Of a stretch of 64,000 nt of DNA, positions 1 through 11,570 are shown piece after piece. The stretch covers positions 347,501 to 411,500 of the forward strand of contig JAOTOM010004753.1 in NCBI GenBank assembly GCA_034440615.1. The letters run 5' to 3'. Made by a program: the position numbers and the translations under genes. This stretch comes from Ashinkailepas kermadecensis (lineage: Eukaryota > Arthropoda > Thecostraca > Neolepadidae). The first letter of the stretch is position 1. Every line of letters begins with the position of its first letter. The notes beneath the pieces are model-generated. The model saw only the letters and a list, made by a program, of their open reading frames with translations, was not told the origin of the DNA and searched no databases.

Positions 1-98
1 GCTCTGGTGGCGGCTCGGGCGTGACCGGCCGGTCTGGCACGGTGTCCGGCCGCCGGCTGCACAGGCGAGCACTGCGCCGGGTCGGCACCAGCGACACA
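1..98 (-). CDS. WDR76/CMR1-like protein, exon C (partial, runs off left edge)
   Basis: Third visible exon of a minus-strand gene whose earlier exons lie at 2999-3121 and 2269-2494. The acceptor reads ccggcag just above position 98. The previous exon ends with two bases of a codon, and the single base before GTG here completes it as Pro, so the phase fits. The first residues read VSLVPTRRSARLCSRRPD, then a Pro-rich stretch. A TRRS-x-RL motif shortly after a YExxxxxNI motif is characteristic of the WDR76/CMR1 family (known: a WD40 protein that associates with chromatin and the DNA-damage response). The WD40 repeats would lie beyond the window edge, so the identity rests on the N-terminal motifs only. 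Confidence 0.65.
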
Positions 99-1062
99 CT
101 GCCGGCCAACACACAGGGCCACCATCAGCGACACACTGCCGGCCAACACACACGGCCACCATCAGCGACACACTGCCGGCCAACACACGGCCACCGTCAG
201 AGGCACACTGCCGGCCAACACACACGGCCACCGTCAGCGACACACTGCCGGCCAACACACACGGCCACCGTCAGCGACACACTGCCGGCCAACACACACG
301 GCCACCATCAGCGACACACTGCCGGCCACCATCAGCGACACACTGCTGGCCAACACACACGGCCACCGTCAGCGACACACTGCTGGCCAACACACACGGC
401 CACCGTCAGCGGCACACCGTCAGCGACACACTGCCGGCCAACACACACGGCCACCATCAGCGACAAACTGCCGGCCACCGTCAGCGACACACTGCCGGCC
501 AACACACACGGCCACCATCAGCGACACACTGCCGGCCAACACACACGGCCACCGTCAGCGACACACTGCCGGCCACCATCAGCGACAAACTGCCGGCCAC
601 CGTCAGCGACACACTGCCGGCCAACACACCCACGGCCAGCGACACACTGCCGGCCAACACACACGGCCACCGTCAGCGACACACTGCCGGCCAACACACA
701 CGGCCACCGTCAGCGACACACTGCCGGCAAACACACACGGCCACCGTCAGCGACAAACTGCCGGCCACCGTCAGCGACACACTGCCGGCCAACACACACG
801 GCCACCGTCAGCGACACACTGCCGGCCAACACACACGGCCACCGTCAGCGACACACTGCCGGCCAACACACACGGCCACCGTCAGCGACAAACTGCCGGC
901 CACCGTCAGCGACACACTGCCGGCCAACACACACGGCCACCATCAGCGACACACTGCCGGCCACCGTCAGCGACACACTGCCGGCCAACACACACGGCCA
1001 CCATCAGCGACACACTGCCAGCCACCGTCAGCGACACACTGCCGGCCAACACACACAGCCAC
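99..1062. repeat. 37-bp tandem array abutting the WDR76-like exon C acceptor
   Basis: Roughly 25 units of 37 bp with shortened 24-bp variants that lack the AACACACACGGCC segment. On the minus strand each unit contains GGCCGGCAG followed by TGTGTCGCTG, which is the exon C acceptor plus its first ten exon bases. The true exon edge at 98/99 is therefore the last unit of the array. Stop codons are largely absent in one frame, giving a 373-codon open frame that is not a gene. Confidence 0.9.
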
Positions 1063-1290
1063 TGGTTATGGATACAAACCCATATAGTGGCCAGCAGCAC
1101 ACTGGATTCACACACAACCATATAGTGACCAAAACATGCTAGTCACACACACCCATATAGTGACCAGCAGCATGCTGGAGTCATATGGACCCATATAGCA
1201 GCCACCAGCACACTGTAGTTACATGCACATTTAGAGTAATCAGCAGCATACTGGAGCCACATGCACAGACATATAGTGATTTGCAGAACA
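1063..1290. repeat. Degenerate CATATAGTG-containing repeat
   Basis: Several imperfect units of roughly 40-55 bp containing CATATAGTG and CAGCAGCA(T/C)(A/G)CTGGA follow directly on the 37-bp array. This looks like an older, decayed repeat within the same intron. Confidence 0.6.
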
Positions 1291-2268
1291 CCAGAAAACA
1301 TTGAAATGTCACATTACAAGTTAAACTTGACACACACAGTGGGTAGTGCAGCTTGGTTTATACCTCAAACATCTGAATTTGGAGGACATATTTAATAACC
1401 ATTGAAGATGGAGAGGAAACCTTTTGCATTGTTTCCCTGCCATAGAACAGCAACCGACTGACCTTGGTGATTTGTTTATGATAGAACAACCAGCTTGGTC
1501 CAGTGCTGTGGAGCTTAGTCCAGTCTTATGCAGCTTAGTCCAGTTTTACAGAAGGAAAACAGATTACAACCATCTGGAGAACATAATGTTCTGGACAATG
1601 AAAATTAAGGATGTTTCCATCCTTTTCCATCCCAGGTGAGGTTCCACCAGTGGAATACACATATAGTGAGGGCTTACCAGGGCAGAGGTGTTGCTCACTA
1701 CAGCTACACTCATGGAGAAGGGCAGCAACTTAGCAAGTCAAACAGACAACACGAGGTGCTGTCAAAAGATAACTACAGCCAAACATGCATGGTGAGGGGT
1801 AGTGAGTCAAATGAACATCACAAGGGATTGTGAAAAGATCACTACAGCCAAATATTCATGGTGATGGTTAGTGAGTCAATGAAACGTGTCAGACACAGTG
1901 GCAATGTAGACACCACGTGATCCCCAGCTGAAGAAAAAACCAGCAGGTTCCTGATATCATCCCAGAACTCTGAAATTATGTTCTTTGTCAGCTATCATGG
2001 TGTCTGTCCCAAAATCCCCAAGATAATCACTGGTGTAGCTGAAAATAATATAGGTACAATATATACTTTATCTTCATAAAATGTTATGCAAAGTTAATTT
2101 ATTAAAGGTGATTAGCTTGCAGATGTTCATTTCATTATCACATACACTGATGTATTCCAAATATTGTGACATTGTGATTTGCCTTGTGTAACTCTACCTT
2201 AGTACACATCCTCCAATGTGTGCCTTTGCTCTTTCAGCTTAGTAGGTCTCAAGTTCACAGGTACTCAC
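1291..2268. other. Intron of WDR76-like gene, nothing recognised
   Basis: AT-rich sequence between exons B and C of the minus-strand gene. Short open frames on the plus strand show no recognisable family. Confidence 0.5.
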
Positions 2269-2494
2269 GGTTCTTGCTTAGCCCTCTTGATGGCCTTCTT
2301 CTTGGGTAGTAGAACAGATGCCTTCACTTCTTCCTTCATCACATCAATCTGAAGCATTTTGAGCATCTCCATTCTTTCTTGAATATTCTTCTGGATCGTT
2401 TTCTCATACTCAGATATATACTCTAGCTTTGGATTTGTCCCAGAATTCATAACAACACACTTCAAAACAGATCTCTTGTTTCTCCTTTTCAGGT
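2269..2494 (-). CDS. WDR76/CMR1-like protein, exon B
   Basis: 226-nt exon bounded by acceptor TTCCAG above 2494 and donor GTGAGT just below 2269. It enters in phase 1 and leaves in phase 2, matching exons A and C. The peptide is Lys/Arg-rich (start DLKRRNKRSVLK) and contains the helical motif SEYEKTIQKNIQERMEMLKM followed by a basic KKKAIKRAKQEP tail. The pattern YExxRxxNIxxNxxxLxxL is the conserved N-terminal signature of WDR76/CMR1 proteins, where it precedes the RRSxRL motif, here on exon C. The phase match across three exons is direct evidence. The family name is from motif recognition without a search. Confidence 0.7.
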
Positions 2495-2998
2495 CTGGAA
2501 TGACACAGACAAACAATAAAAAGCATGTGGAGATCACAGTCCTTATGGAGCAAGTATTCGTCCAGATATTTATCAGCATTGCAGCACTTGAGAAACATTA
2601 CTATCAGGACATACCCATTGGAAGCATATATAAAACCACATCATAAACAGCCAGTCATGCCTTGCAAACAATGCACCTAGGACCTTGGAGCAGTATCTGC
2701 ATGGTGGCAAGTTGTGCTCACCAAGAATATAGCTTCCAAAGACAAAAAGGCTTTTCCCCACCAGAGATGCCTAGTTGGCAGGAACACAACACAAGCTTCA
2801 ACTACTGAAAAGCTAGCTTCCCTTCATATGTTAAAATGTAGATCACACAATCAAATTTTCTTGTGGCAGCATTTCCGATGTAAAAAATAGACGTGCTTAA
2901 GAAAATAGCATGCCAATTTATAATTAAGAACAATACAACTAACAAGAGCATTTATGTGGTTGCATCATACTGCATGCTTCAAGGTGCCCAATACTTAC

Positions 2999-3121
2999 CC
3001 TCCTGTGGTGACTTGTCCTCATGAGTGTGTGACCTCTTAGCAGCTGGCTGAGTGACTTCAGCACTACTCGGAGCACCACTCCCTGTTCTGATGTGATGTA
3101 CATCACTGTGCTGCTGCATCT
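2999..3121 (-). CDS. WDR76/CMR1-like protein, exon A (likely N-terminal disordered region)
   Basis: 123-nt exon between acceptor CCACCCACAG and donor GTAAGT (2998-2993). It enters in phase 1 and leaves in phase 1, and the split codon GAC joins it to exon B. The peptide begins MQQHSDVHHIRTGSGAPSS and continues hydrophilic (AAKRSHTHEDKSPQE), with no domain. The in-frame ATG two bases into the exon could be the start, but the good acceptor upstream suggests an earlier exon that I did not find. Confidence 0.6.
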
Positions 3122-3139
3122 CTGTGGGTGGCAGTCAAG

Positions 3140-3410
3140 GGTCAATGGCACAAACAAACAGGCTGCAGGCAGCAGACAGCCAAAAGATACAAACAGGCTG
3201 TAGACAATAGATGCAGGCCAATGGCACTATCAAACAGGATACTGACAACAGTCACAAGAAAGTGACAGAAACAGACAGGCTGCAGGCAACAGTTACCAGC
3301 AAATAGCACAACCAAATAGACTACAACAACAGTTACCAGCAAATGGCCCAGACAGGCTGCAGGAAGGTTATGAGCCATTGACACAGATAAACAGACTGCA
3401 GGAAAAATAT
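3140..3410. repeat. Degenerate CAGGCTGCAGG(C/A)A repeat
   Basis: About six imperfect units of 35-50 bp containing (A/G)ACAGGCTG(C/T)AG(G/A)CAACAG lie immediately upstream of exon A of the minus-strand gene. On the minus strand the unit contains CTG.AGCCTG pieces that do not clearly match exon A's acceptor. Confidence 0.6.
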
Positions 3411-3809
3411 GTACCTCAATTTTTATGAAAATTGAGTTGTCACAATTAGATTTGTGTAGATCAGACCTACCACATTGCAAAAGGATGTTTTGTGTCACAT
3501 TTTTGACATGAAGAAGTGTTGAATCAACTGCATAGAGTGTAGAGTGTGGCTTGGATGGCACATTATATCAATTATAGCTATGATAAACCTAGAGGCAAGT
3601 GCAAGCAGCAAAAACAAGTGGTCACATCTTCCAAATCACATTCTTAAACATTGTATTCTGAAATTAAGTTCCAAATATTCCAAAAACAAAATAATACCTC
3701 CATTTTTCCTCAGAATCATGAAGTTCCATCTTAACTTGCATATAAATGATTTGCATATAAATTGCTTTGGGGCCAATGACAACTGTTGCAGGAGTTGCAG
3801 AGAAACAAG

Positions 3810-4879
3810 GGTAAATTTACAGAACTAGGTAAAATGTGATTTTTCGGATTTTTTTTTAATACGGGGTATCTTAACGTAAAAATCATGATGCGACCACTCA
3901 TTTTCTCCGCAAATGATTACTTTTCAGTTGGCAAACAAATACACGACCATAATCTTCACTCTGCAAACATAGCACATCGCGTATAATTATCCGTACCTGG
4001 TGTGTCACAGACGTGATAAAGAAGACATTCAACACTTCAGGCACTCTATTTGATACTCTTTGACATCGAAAACCTTGTTTCTGCCTTAATTCGACATTAT
4101 CTCCGAGAATGCATATACTCGCAACACGCAGCGCCAGCCACCGTCGATAAGGGTGGCGTCAACATTCCTTGCGATGCTGTATTATTTTATTTAAATATAT
4201 TTGATGACGTCATGGCCGAAAAATTTGTTTCGGATAATTCTTGGTTTTTCCGGTTAGGTTAGGTTAGATTATATTATTATATAATTATATTATATACCTA
4301 ATTAAATATGAATATATAAATAATACAACAAAATAAAATAACCTAACCTAACCTAACCTAACCTAGACTAAGATAATGTAGCATAATATATAAAATATAT
4401 TATATCATAATATAATCTAACCTAACCTAACCTAACCGGAAACCCAGAATTATCCAAAACAAATTTTTCGGCCATGACGTCATCAAATATATTTAAATAA
4501 AATAATACAGCATCGCAAGGAATGTTGACGCCACCCTTATCGACGGTGGCTGGCGCGGCATGTTGCGAGTATATGCATTCTCGGAGATAATGTCGAATTA
4601 AGGCAGAAACATAAGGTTTTCAATGTCAAAGAGTATCAAATCGAGTGCCTGAAGTGTTGAATGTCTTCTTTATCACGTCTGTGACACACCAGGTACGGAT
4701 AATTATACGCGATGTGCTATGTTTGCAGTGAGGATTATGGTCGTGTATTTGTTTGCCAACTGAAAAGTAACCATTTGCGGAGAAAATGAGTGGTCGCATC
4801 ATGATTTTTACGTTCAGATACCCCGTATTAAAAAAAAAATTCCTAAAAATCGCATTTTACCTAGTTCTGTAAATTTACC
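3810..4879. mobile_element. Fold-back DNA transposon with ~470-bp inverted arms, TTAGG core and 8-bp TSD
   Basis: The left end GGTAAATTTACAGAACTAGG is mirrored by the right end, CCTAGTTCTGTAAATTTACC. The arms (about 3810-4290 and 4400-4879) are near-identical inverted copies. GAAACAAG at 3802-3809 and again at 4880-4887 is a perfect 8-bp target-site duplication. The centre holds TTAGG/CCTAA tracts (4253-4268, 4342-4368, 4415-4435) and AT-rich DNA. There is no transposase; the 70-codon frame at 4050-4262 lies in an arm. An 8-bp TSD fits a non-autonomous hAT or P-like element, so the superfamily is an inference. Confidence 0.9.
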
Positions 4880-4887
4880 GAAACAAG

Positions 4888-6399
4888 TACGTTCATGAAG
4901 GAATCGTACCTGAGTTACTTAGTTTTGCTTTGTGGGACATGCATATGTCTCACTCACTCACTCACTTTTGTGGTCTCTTGCTATAGTTCAAGCACATAAA
5001 ATACATATTTCTTGACCTACCTACTAATACATAGGTCAAGCACTAGTGTAGCCCGGACTTATGCAAATCAATTGAAATGTTATTTTATCATATGCAGTAA
5101 CAGGCCAAGTCAAAATTACATGGCCTACAACAGTCAATTGGCAAGCATAAACTTAGAAATGAATAGTGGGGAAATTGTACAATTCAAATATTGGCCATAA
5201 GATACAGCATTCATTCCAGTTTGGAAGAAGTTCATCTGACTTAACAAAGGACCATGCACTTATTTTACAAGCATCACTGGTGGTATTATGATCTGGGAAC
5301 ATTTCAAACACAAAATGCAGCACAGAAGCATGCACGCAGGGAGCTACCCACTGATCCCCCAAGCATCAACGCGTGGCATTGACAAAATTAACAACTTATA
5401 TTTTCGCGCGCTTTGGTAGTGCCAAGTGGTGCCAAGAACCTAGAATAACAGCCTGAACAAAGTTTCCTACTGTAGAAAACACACATGTTCCGAGAAATAT
5501 GATATTTTACAGTCATTTTAACTACTTACTAAACTAAAATTTATTTATTTCCATAAGCAGGTGAATTCATGCTGCTTACTTGCATATATTTTTGTTCTTA
5601 CGATCAGAAATTTGGAACGTAGATAAGGTGCTTGGAGAGCTGCATAACAATCTAAATTTGCCAGATGGTGCGGTCATAGCGCAACAGTGACAATTAAAGA
5701 AGACAAAGTTGGTATGACAGCACGACTTGAACAGTCACCTGATGTCAGCTGCGGGATTGCACGTTTCGAATTCAGTGGCTACGTTTGAACGGCGATTAGC
5801 TCAGTGAACGGTGATCGAAGCCGATTAAAAAATATAATGCCCCTATTTTAATAGGTAGGCAGGAGTCCTCTTCCCTATCCATGTGACCTCACTACGCTAA
5901 TATTCTTTTAGGCATGCAGAAGTGGGATGCAAATTATGGTATGTCACATCATTCACCGCACTTTTTTTTGTATATTTTTTTTAGGAAGGCCGCCACCAGA
6001 ATGAGTAAAAGATGCATCCCACAACCCATACCGACATATGGCATATCTGCTAACGTCAGTCCGGTCCTGGATTGTACCAGGGTATTAGTGGGGCTTGGTA
6101 ATTAACTATCATAGAACAATGAATAATCAAATGGTAATGGCAGCTACACTAAGCATAGCAAAGTGGAAGAGAAACACAAATTTGTGAAACAGAGCATATG
6201 GAGAGTAAAACATAAAGATGAGAGAAAACAACAAAACCATAAAACAAGAACTGAACCATAGGTAATAAAGAAGAAAATCGCGACCGACCGTGTATTCCTC
6301 CATTATGTCACATCAAATCCTCAATATTGGTCCACAAAATATTTTTAACATGTTTATTTAGCATTGTTCTCAAGGGTGCCACTTGCGTATGTTCCGTCC
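4888..6399. other. Intergenic, no gene recognised
   Basis: AT-rich sequence with only short open frames and no recognisable domain. A 5'-flanking region of the WDR76-like gene could lie here, but I could not identify a first exon. Confidence 0.4.
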
Positions 6400-7260
6400 T
6401 CAGCCCCCACTGTTCGGTCGCTGTTCTCCGGTGCCGCACCGATCCGTGGCGAGTTCGCCGCCTCGCTGCTTCGCCGTCAGCAGTTGGTCAACGTAGCGAG
6501 ATCAGATAGCGTGCCCCACGTCCACTTCGTAGGACACGGGACCGGGGCGTGCGACAACTATCCCGCGCACCCACTTACTCGCGCCGGTGTAGTACCGCGC
6601 CCACACGGCGGCTCCTTGCCGAAATTCTGTGTCCGCACTCGGCACCAGCAGGTTCAGCCGTGTGCAGATGTTCCGGCCGTACAGCATTTCTGCTGGCGTA
6701 CGCCCTGTGGCCGCGTGTGGAGTCGCCCTGTAGGCCATCAGTGTGCGGGCTAACGCGAGGTCCACTCCGCCGCCCGCAGCCACGGTCGTCGTCAGGGCGT
6801 TCTTCAACGTGCCGACCGCCCGCTCCGCCAACCCGTTTGATGAGGCGTGGTACGGAGCGACGCGAACATGACAGATGCCGTTGGCTCGCATGAAGGTGGC
6901 GAACTCGTGGCTGGCGAACTGAGGGCCGTTGTCAGTCACCACCCTGCAGTGGCAGCCCCAGCCGAGCGAACATGTCCCTCATTACGGCCACTGTCCGGCT
7001 GGGCGTCGTTGTCTTCATCGGCACCGCCTCCGGCCATTTGGAATAGCTGATCACAACGACGAGGAAGCTACAGTCCAACATCGGGCCCATGAAGTCGACA
7101 TGGATGCGCTGCCACGGCCCGCTGGCGGACTCCCAGGCGTGCCGAGCCGCGTCAGGGAGCACTGCCCCCCTGGCGACGCAGGCGTCGCAGTCGCGCGCCA
7201 GCGCCTCGAGCTCGGCGTCCAGCCCCGGCCACGCAAACATACGACACACGAAACGTACGA
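6400..7260 (-). pseudogene. Ty3/gypsy-type retrotransposon integrase remnant (frameshifted)
   Basis: Two minus-strand frames make one integrase read 5' to 3' from about 7260 to 6400. The first has the end of the zinc-binding region (FAWPGLDAELEALARDCDAC, second half of the HHCC motif) and the first catalytic Asp in HVDFMGPM. It stops near 6932. The second resumes in another frame with TDNGPQFASHEF (second Asp) and SSNGLAERAVGTLKN (catalytic Glu), then a C-terminal VWARYY...WVRGIVVARPGPVSY segment typical of gypsy integrases. A one-base frameshift near 6940 separates them. A second frame change near 6500 leads into a short R-YVDQLL tail ending around 6400. No reverse transcriptase, RNase H or LTR was recognised upstream, so this is a dead fragment. 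Its GC content is far above that of its neighbours. Confidence 0.88.
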
Positions 7261-8807
7261 CGCAAAGCACTGTAACAAAGTTGGTTTTCGGGCATCTAAA
7301 TCCCAGCCATTCAGCCCCTACCCCCACCGTTCCTGGCGCGACAAGTTTCCAGGCACATACCTGTCGCCCGCCTATCTAGATGCTGACGAGTGAAGTCACC
7401 GCTCCAGTCGGAGCCGTTCAATGGACCTTGTCCCTTCCCCTCCCCTCTCCGGCAGTCATCCCGGCCGCCGGAGATGTGACCTCGATACCTGAGCGGCGTG
7501 CCCGCCCGCCACCGCTGCACCCCAGTACCCCGGCGCGCGCCCCGCCGCCGTCGTCAGATGGTGAATGACAGTGGGTGATGTGACGTCAGTGGGTGATGTA
7601 GGACAAGTGATTATATTATGGGAACCCTATGGACAGGCGTGTCTATGATGTCTATGCCAGCTGTCAGTAGGCTGCGGTGAATTGAACGTCGTGTGTCGCT
7701 AGTGTGTCAGGCGCCGTGTCGCCAGACCAGAGGCTGGAGTACCGCGCCTCTGCCAGTCGGACGCTGTTGGGGTTCACCAGCGTCAGGTGAAATGCTGATA
7801 CAGCCCATGTGTCGACGCCAGGCCGAGCGAGGCTGCCGATGTGCACTCTCAGCACCAGTTCCCACGGATGTGGACCGTCGTGCTGAGATCAGAGGGGTCT
7901 CTGATGTCTGATGTCAGATAGACAGCGCGCCCGCCTGCAGTACGGTGCGCTGAGTTCAGAGCGAGCCTTTGTTCTCTAGCGGGGATGAGTAACCCCACTG
8001 GCCATGCGACGCAGTCGGTCATGTGGCGTGTTGCGGGTTGATCACGTGGCCAGTGACGTGTCGTAGTCTGCGGGTATCTAGCGACGGTACCCCGAGGCAG
8101 GAGGGCTCTTGCGAACGAACGGTCGTGACGAGTGGACGTCACCGCGGGCGGCCTGGCAGGTGGCCAGCCGCCGCTTCACCACTGGAGGTATGTGAGGCTG
8201 ATAGCAAATCGCTATGCGTGACTGAGATGTAACCGCTTGAATACTTGTAAGGCGTAGAGCGAATGAAGACCGGTTAGAATGTACGTTGGAGATCGTATGT
8301 GAAACTGTTGCTACTGCTACCGCTTGGAATATCCGAACTTGTGACGGGAGATGAGAGCCAGAGATATTGTATGAAGATGTGGATGGCGGTGTGAATCGAA
8401 GGCGAAACTGTTGCTCTGTCTGTCAAGCTGATCGAATCACCATTAATGTCTAATCTTCGTGGCCATTTATCTGTTGACTAATTTGCACAAAATAGAAGTG
8501 CTGGTTTTGGAGGTGCGTGTCAAGGTGTGCAGATCAGAGCTCTGAGATGGAAGTCAGAGCCATTGATTGCAAACATAACCTGGGTTTTAAATATCGCCAA
8601 CGCAGAGGTCAAACCCTAGATTCCCCACGGCCAGGGAAGAAACTACCCAACAGCACAATCAGACGCACAAACACACCGGTCCACTCCCGACCACTCACAC
8701 GACCTCACTGCCCGCCGGCCGGCCGGGGTCGGACTGGGTCAGCCATCTACCGGCTGGGCATGAAACGCCCGAGCTCCTATAGCTCGGCCGCTAGGTAGGC
8801 TGGGCTC
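7261..8807. other. GC-rich intergenic sequence, no gene recognised
   Basis: This is where the polymerase part of the 6.4-7.3 kb retroelement would lie if intact, but no reverse-transcriptase motif is seen in any minus-strand frame. The short open frames look like chance in GC-rich DNA. Confidence 0.4.
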
Positions 8808-8986
8808 GTGACACCACAGTATATGTTAGGGGGTGCTGGCCACCTCAATCATTGCTCCCCCTCTATATCAGGCTGAAGCTTAACCATTGAACATATGTAC
8901 GTGCACTAAATACGAATGGTTGTCGAGGAAGCTTTGACCATCAAATAGGTCATTCCCCATACCATCAAACTGCATAAAGTGACACC
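8808..8986. mobile_element. MITE-like element, family A copy 1
   Basis: Short element ending ATAAAGTGACACC, with a degraded left end. It shares an internal core (GGGGG-GCACTGGC, CTAAATACGAATGGTT, GCTTTGACCATCAAA) with copies at 18735-18930 and 30930-31188. The ends of the better copies are inverted repeats of GGTGTCACTTT. There is no coding capacity. Confidence 0.75.
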
Positions 8987-9680
8987 ATGGTTGCTTTGGT
9001 ATGTGGGAAGTCAAAGTAAGTTGTGAATAATTGTGTTCCATGTTTTGTGCGTTATGCATTATAATGAAAAGACTGTGGACTTAGTTCTGAGTGGGACGAA
9101 TTATGGTGAGTGCTGAGCAGCAAGAGTTGCGAGTTCTGGTGAGTGCTGGCAGCGGTGTGGTTTTGTGTCATCAATTGGTGGGAGGAGGGAGAGGTGGAGT
9201 GACAAATAAACCGTGGGGAACTACGGTTGGTCACACAAGCGCAGCCAAGAGGCTCCCTGGCAACAAAGCCCCTGGTTGATCAAAAGGTTTCCAATTGAAA
9301 TAGGCGACTGTATGTTGCCGTACGCTCTGTGGCACTTCGCACTTTCGCATCGAGTATCATAAAATATATTCTTAAAGCCACGCATGTCAATAAATACATA
9401 CAGTTTCTCTGACAGGGATGCTACCATCACAATGCCGCATCACTTGGCACTCCACGTCACCCTGGTCGCCAGTGTGGTTCCAGTCGGCGCAGATCTACCG
9501 CGGATTCACCACGTGGATCCGCACCCACAACCACATCCACATCCACGTCTACGTTCACGTGGACGGGCACACCGACCTCGCACCACATCCACCGTACCTC
9601 CGCTGTCTCCACCGCCGACCTCGCGTAGTGCTCGGACTGAATCGCTGCCCGACCCTATCTGGTGCAGCCAGGGTCAGTCG

Positions 9681-9970
9681 TCACCCAGCCGTGCGAGTCC
9701 GCTGACGGCCGGGCCGTCGACCACGACGCGACGCCTGTGCGCGTCGGACGGCCACACCCTGCAGTCTGTCGTACGGGCTGGGCGCGGGCGTGGGCGGGTG
9801 GTCGCCGGCGGCCGCGTAGCCGTCGACGTTGGCGACGAACGACAGCTCGATGGGCGTGCCCTCGGGCGAGACGTACTCGACGCTGCCCGGTTGGTCGTAG
9901 CCGCTTTGCGAGTAGCCGCAGGAGGGCAAGGGCGCGCCGCTCGCGGCTCGCACGGCGCCGTTTTCGCTCC
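9681..9970 (-). CDS. RR-1-type cuticle protein exon (partial gene)
   Basis: A minus-strand frame contains SENGAVRAASGA, then GYDQPGSVEYVSPEGTPIEL and SFVANVDGYAAAGDHPPTP. The order GSxxYxSPEGxPIxLxFxAxxxGYxxxGDHxPTPxP matches the Rebers-Riddiford RR-1 chitin-binding consensus of arthropod cuticle proteins (known role: binding chitin in the procuticle). A plausible exon is 9758-9969, with a weak acceptor (GCACGAG) and donor GTGTGG after DRLQG. The frame stays open to 9681. I could not place the signal-peptide exon or confirm the boundaries, so the limits are approximate. Confidence 0.7.
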
Positions 9971-10346
9971 TCGTGCAGTGAGGTCGTGAGGCCAGTTGTG
10001 AGTAGGCTGGTGATTTGTTACAGGCACAGGGATGCAAATTGCGCAGGTGTTTGGCCCACTGATTGAGCATTCTTGCAGATTATCCGGTGCCGACATGGAA
10101 GCATTGAACAGCGTTCAAAGCTGGCTGCCGTGCCGATGTTGCTGATTTGCCAACTGAGGAACCTTGCAATCACATTTTTAGTTTAGTTTTGTCATCGAAA
10201 TGCTCCCAACATTTCGACGGGAAATGCTGGTTCGACGGGAAATGCTCGATGGGAAATTTTAGTCTTGTTTTGCACATTTAATTCAACTTTTGCTTGCGTG
10301 CTCCTACTGTGCCAATCTGAATTTGCTGTGTGAATCCTGGCTCAAC

Positions 10347-10460
10347 CAGGGACGGATCCAAGGGGGAGCGAAGGGGGCGACCACCAAAAAAGGCGCCCCC
10401 GATGGAAATGGGGAGTCCCTCCAGGTGGAAAGGGTGCCCCTCCGAAAAGGCGCCCGCAGC
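10347..10460. mobile_element. Dispersed repeat family B fragment (GGCGGATCCA end)
   Basis: Starts with GGGACGGATCCAAGGGGG and continues with GGGCGCCC/TCCAGG segments shared with 11366-11570, 32548-32790, 33138-33340 and, inverted, 34600-34790. There is no coding sequence. Confidence 0.6.
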
Positions 10461-11365
10461 ACAATCGGGACCTACTTGGCGCCGCAGCACGGCCGCCGGT
10501 GTCATAGCACATTCGGATACACTCAGCGTGGGTTAAACTTCGGTCTGATTTGTGGGATAAATGATTGGGGCTTCAGTTCCTCCCCTTGGCGCATGCAAAG
10601 TTACACCTCTGGGAAGGACAATACCCCTCCACAGGTTATTACGCCTTACGCAAGCGAAACAATGATCGATTAATTGAAAAATGTTAATTCATGTAACAAA
10701 TACTTGAGTAAGTTGTGGATGCAGCACACAGGACCATATTGTATTGTCTGCGAAGACAGCACCCAATCGCACGGATTCTCCACCCAAAGCGGCCACCACG
10801 GTGGGTCAGCATAACCTGAGACGCCCGGATCATCCATCCCTGCCCGCAGGCGTTTCTGCGCGTGCGACCTGACACGCTGTAGGGACAGCAAGCAGGCCTG
10901 TCCGTTAGTTCACTACTCGTGGATGGAAGTTTGTCGTGCGGGCGGCGGTGACATTCCTCGACTTTCAGTGTACGGCTTGGCCAAAGTTGTAAGTAGTGCG
11001 TCGGATGATGAGTGCCGGGGAGGATTTGTAGCGAGTGGTAAATGGCGATGAAAATTTGCTTGGTGAGTGCCTAGCGACAACACTTAAAATATGTTGAGTG
11101 ATAACACGGTGAGCACTGAGTGGTGAGGAGAAGGGTGGACGGCGCGAGCTGCGGTGGGCGGCGAAACAGTGGATGTTCAGAGGCGTGTAGTGCAACACGC
11201 GTGCACTGCAGTTGGCCTTCGCCGCCTGCCTGCCGCGCACTGGCGGAAATTTGTTCCAACGGCATCCCTACTGCTTCTGCCAAGAGGTGATGTACATGTG
11301 CTGTTATTCCAGTCGGGTCGTGGGGTGGTCTGAGGCTCGTGCTTGTCGTAGTGGTTACTGCCGCC

Positions 11366-11570
11366 AGGGGCGGATCCATACATTTTATGAGGGGCGCCTC
11401 ATTCCTGGAGGGCGCCATTTCTTCCGAGGGGCGCCTCTAGCTGAACAATTCGAGGGTGGAGGACGCACTCAAGCCTTCCTTGAGGGGGACTTTTCTCGGC
11501 CGGAGGGACGCCAATTTCCATGGGTGGCGCATGCCTCCAGTGCCCCCTATATCCGCCCCCGACTGCCGCA
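11366..11570. mobile_element. Dispersed repeat family B fragment
   Basis: Begins AGGGGCGGATCCATACATTT and contains GGGGCGCC(T/A) blocks repeated several times. It is related to the other family B copies. The overlapping minus-strand open frame is a shadow. Confidence 0.6.

Noticed and set aside
21..1142. 373-codon open frame at the left edge
   Set aside because: It is a translation of the 37-bp array; the peptide is a repeat of HTAGQHTRPPSAT with no family, and the real coding sequence there is on the other strand.
4250..4440. Chromosome end / telomere
   Set aside because: TTAGG runs are only 3-5 units long and lie inside a transposon with a TSD.
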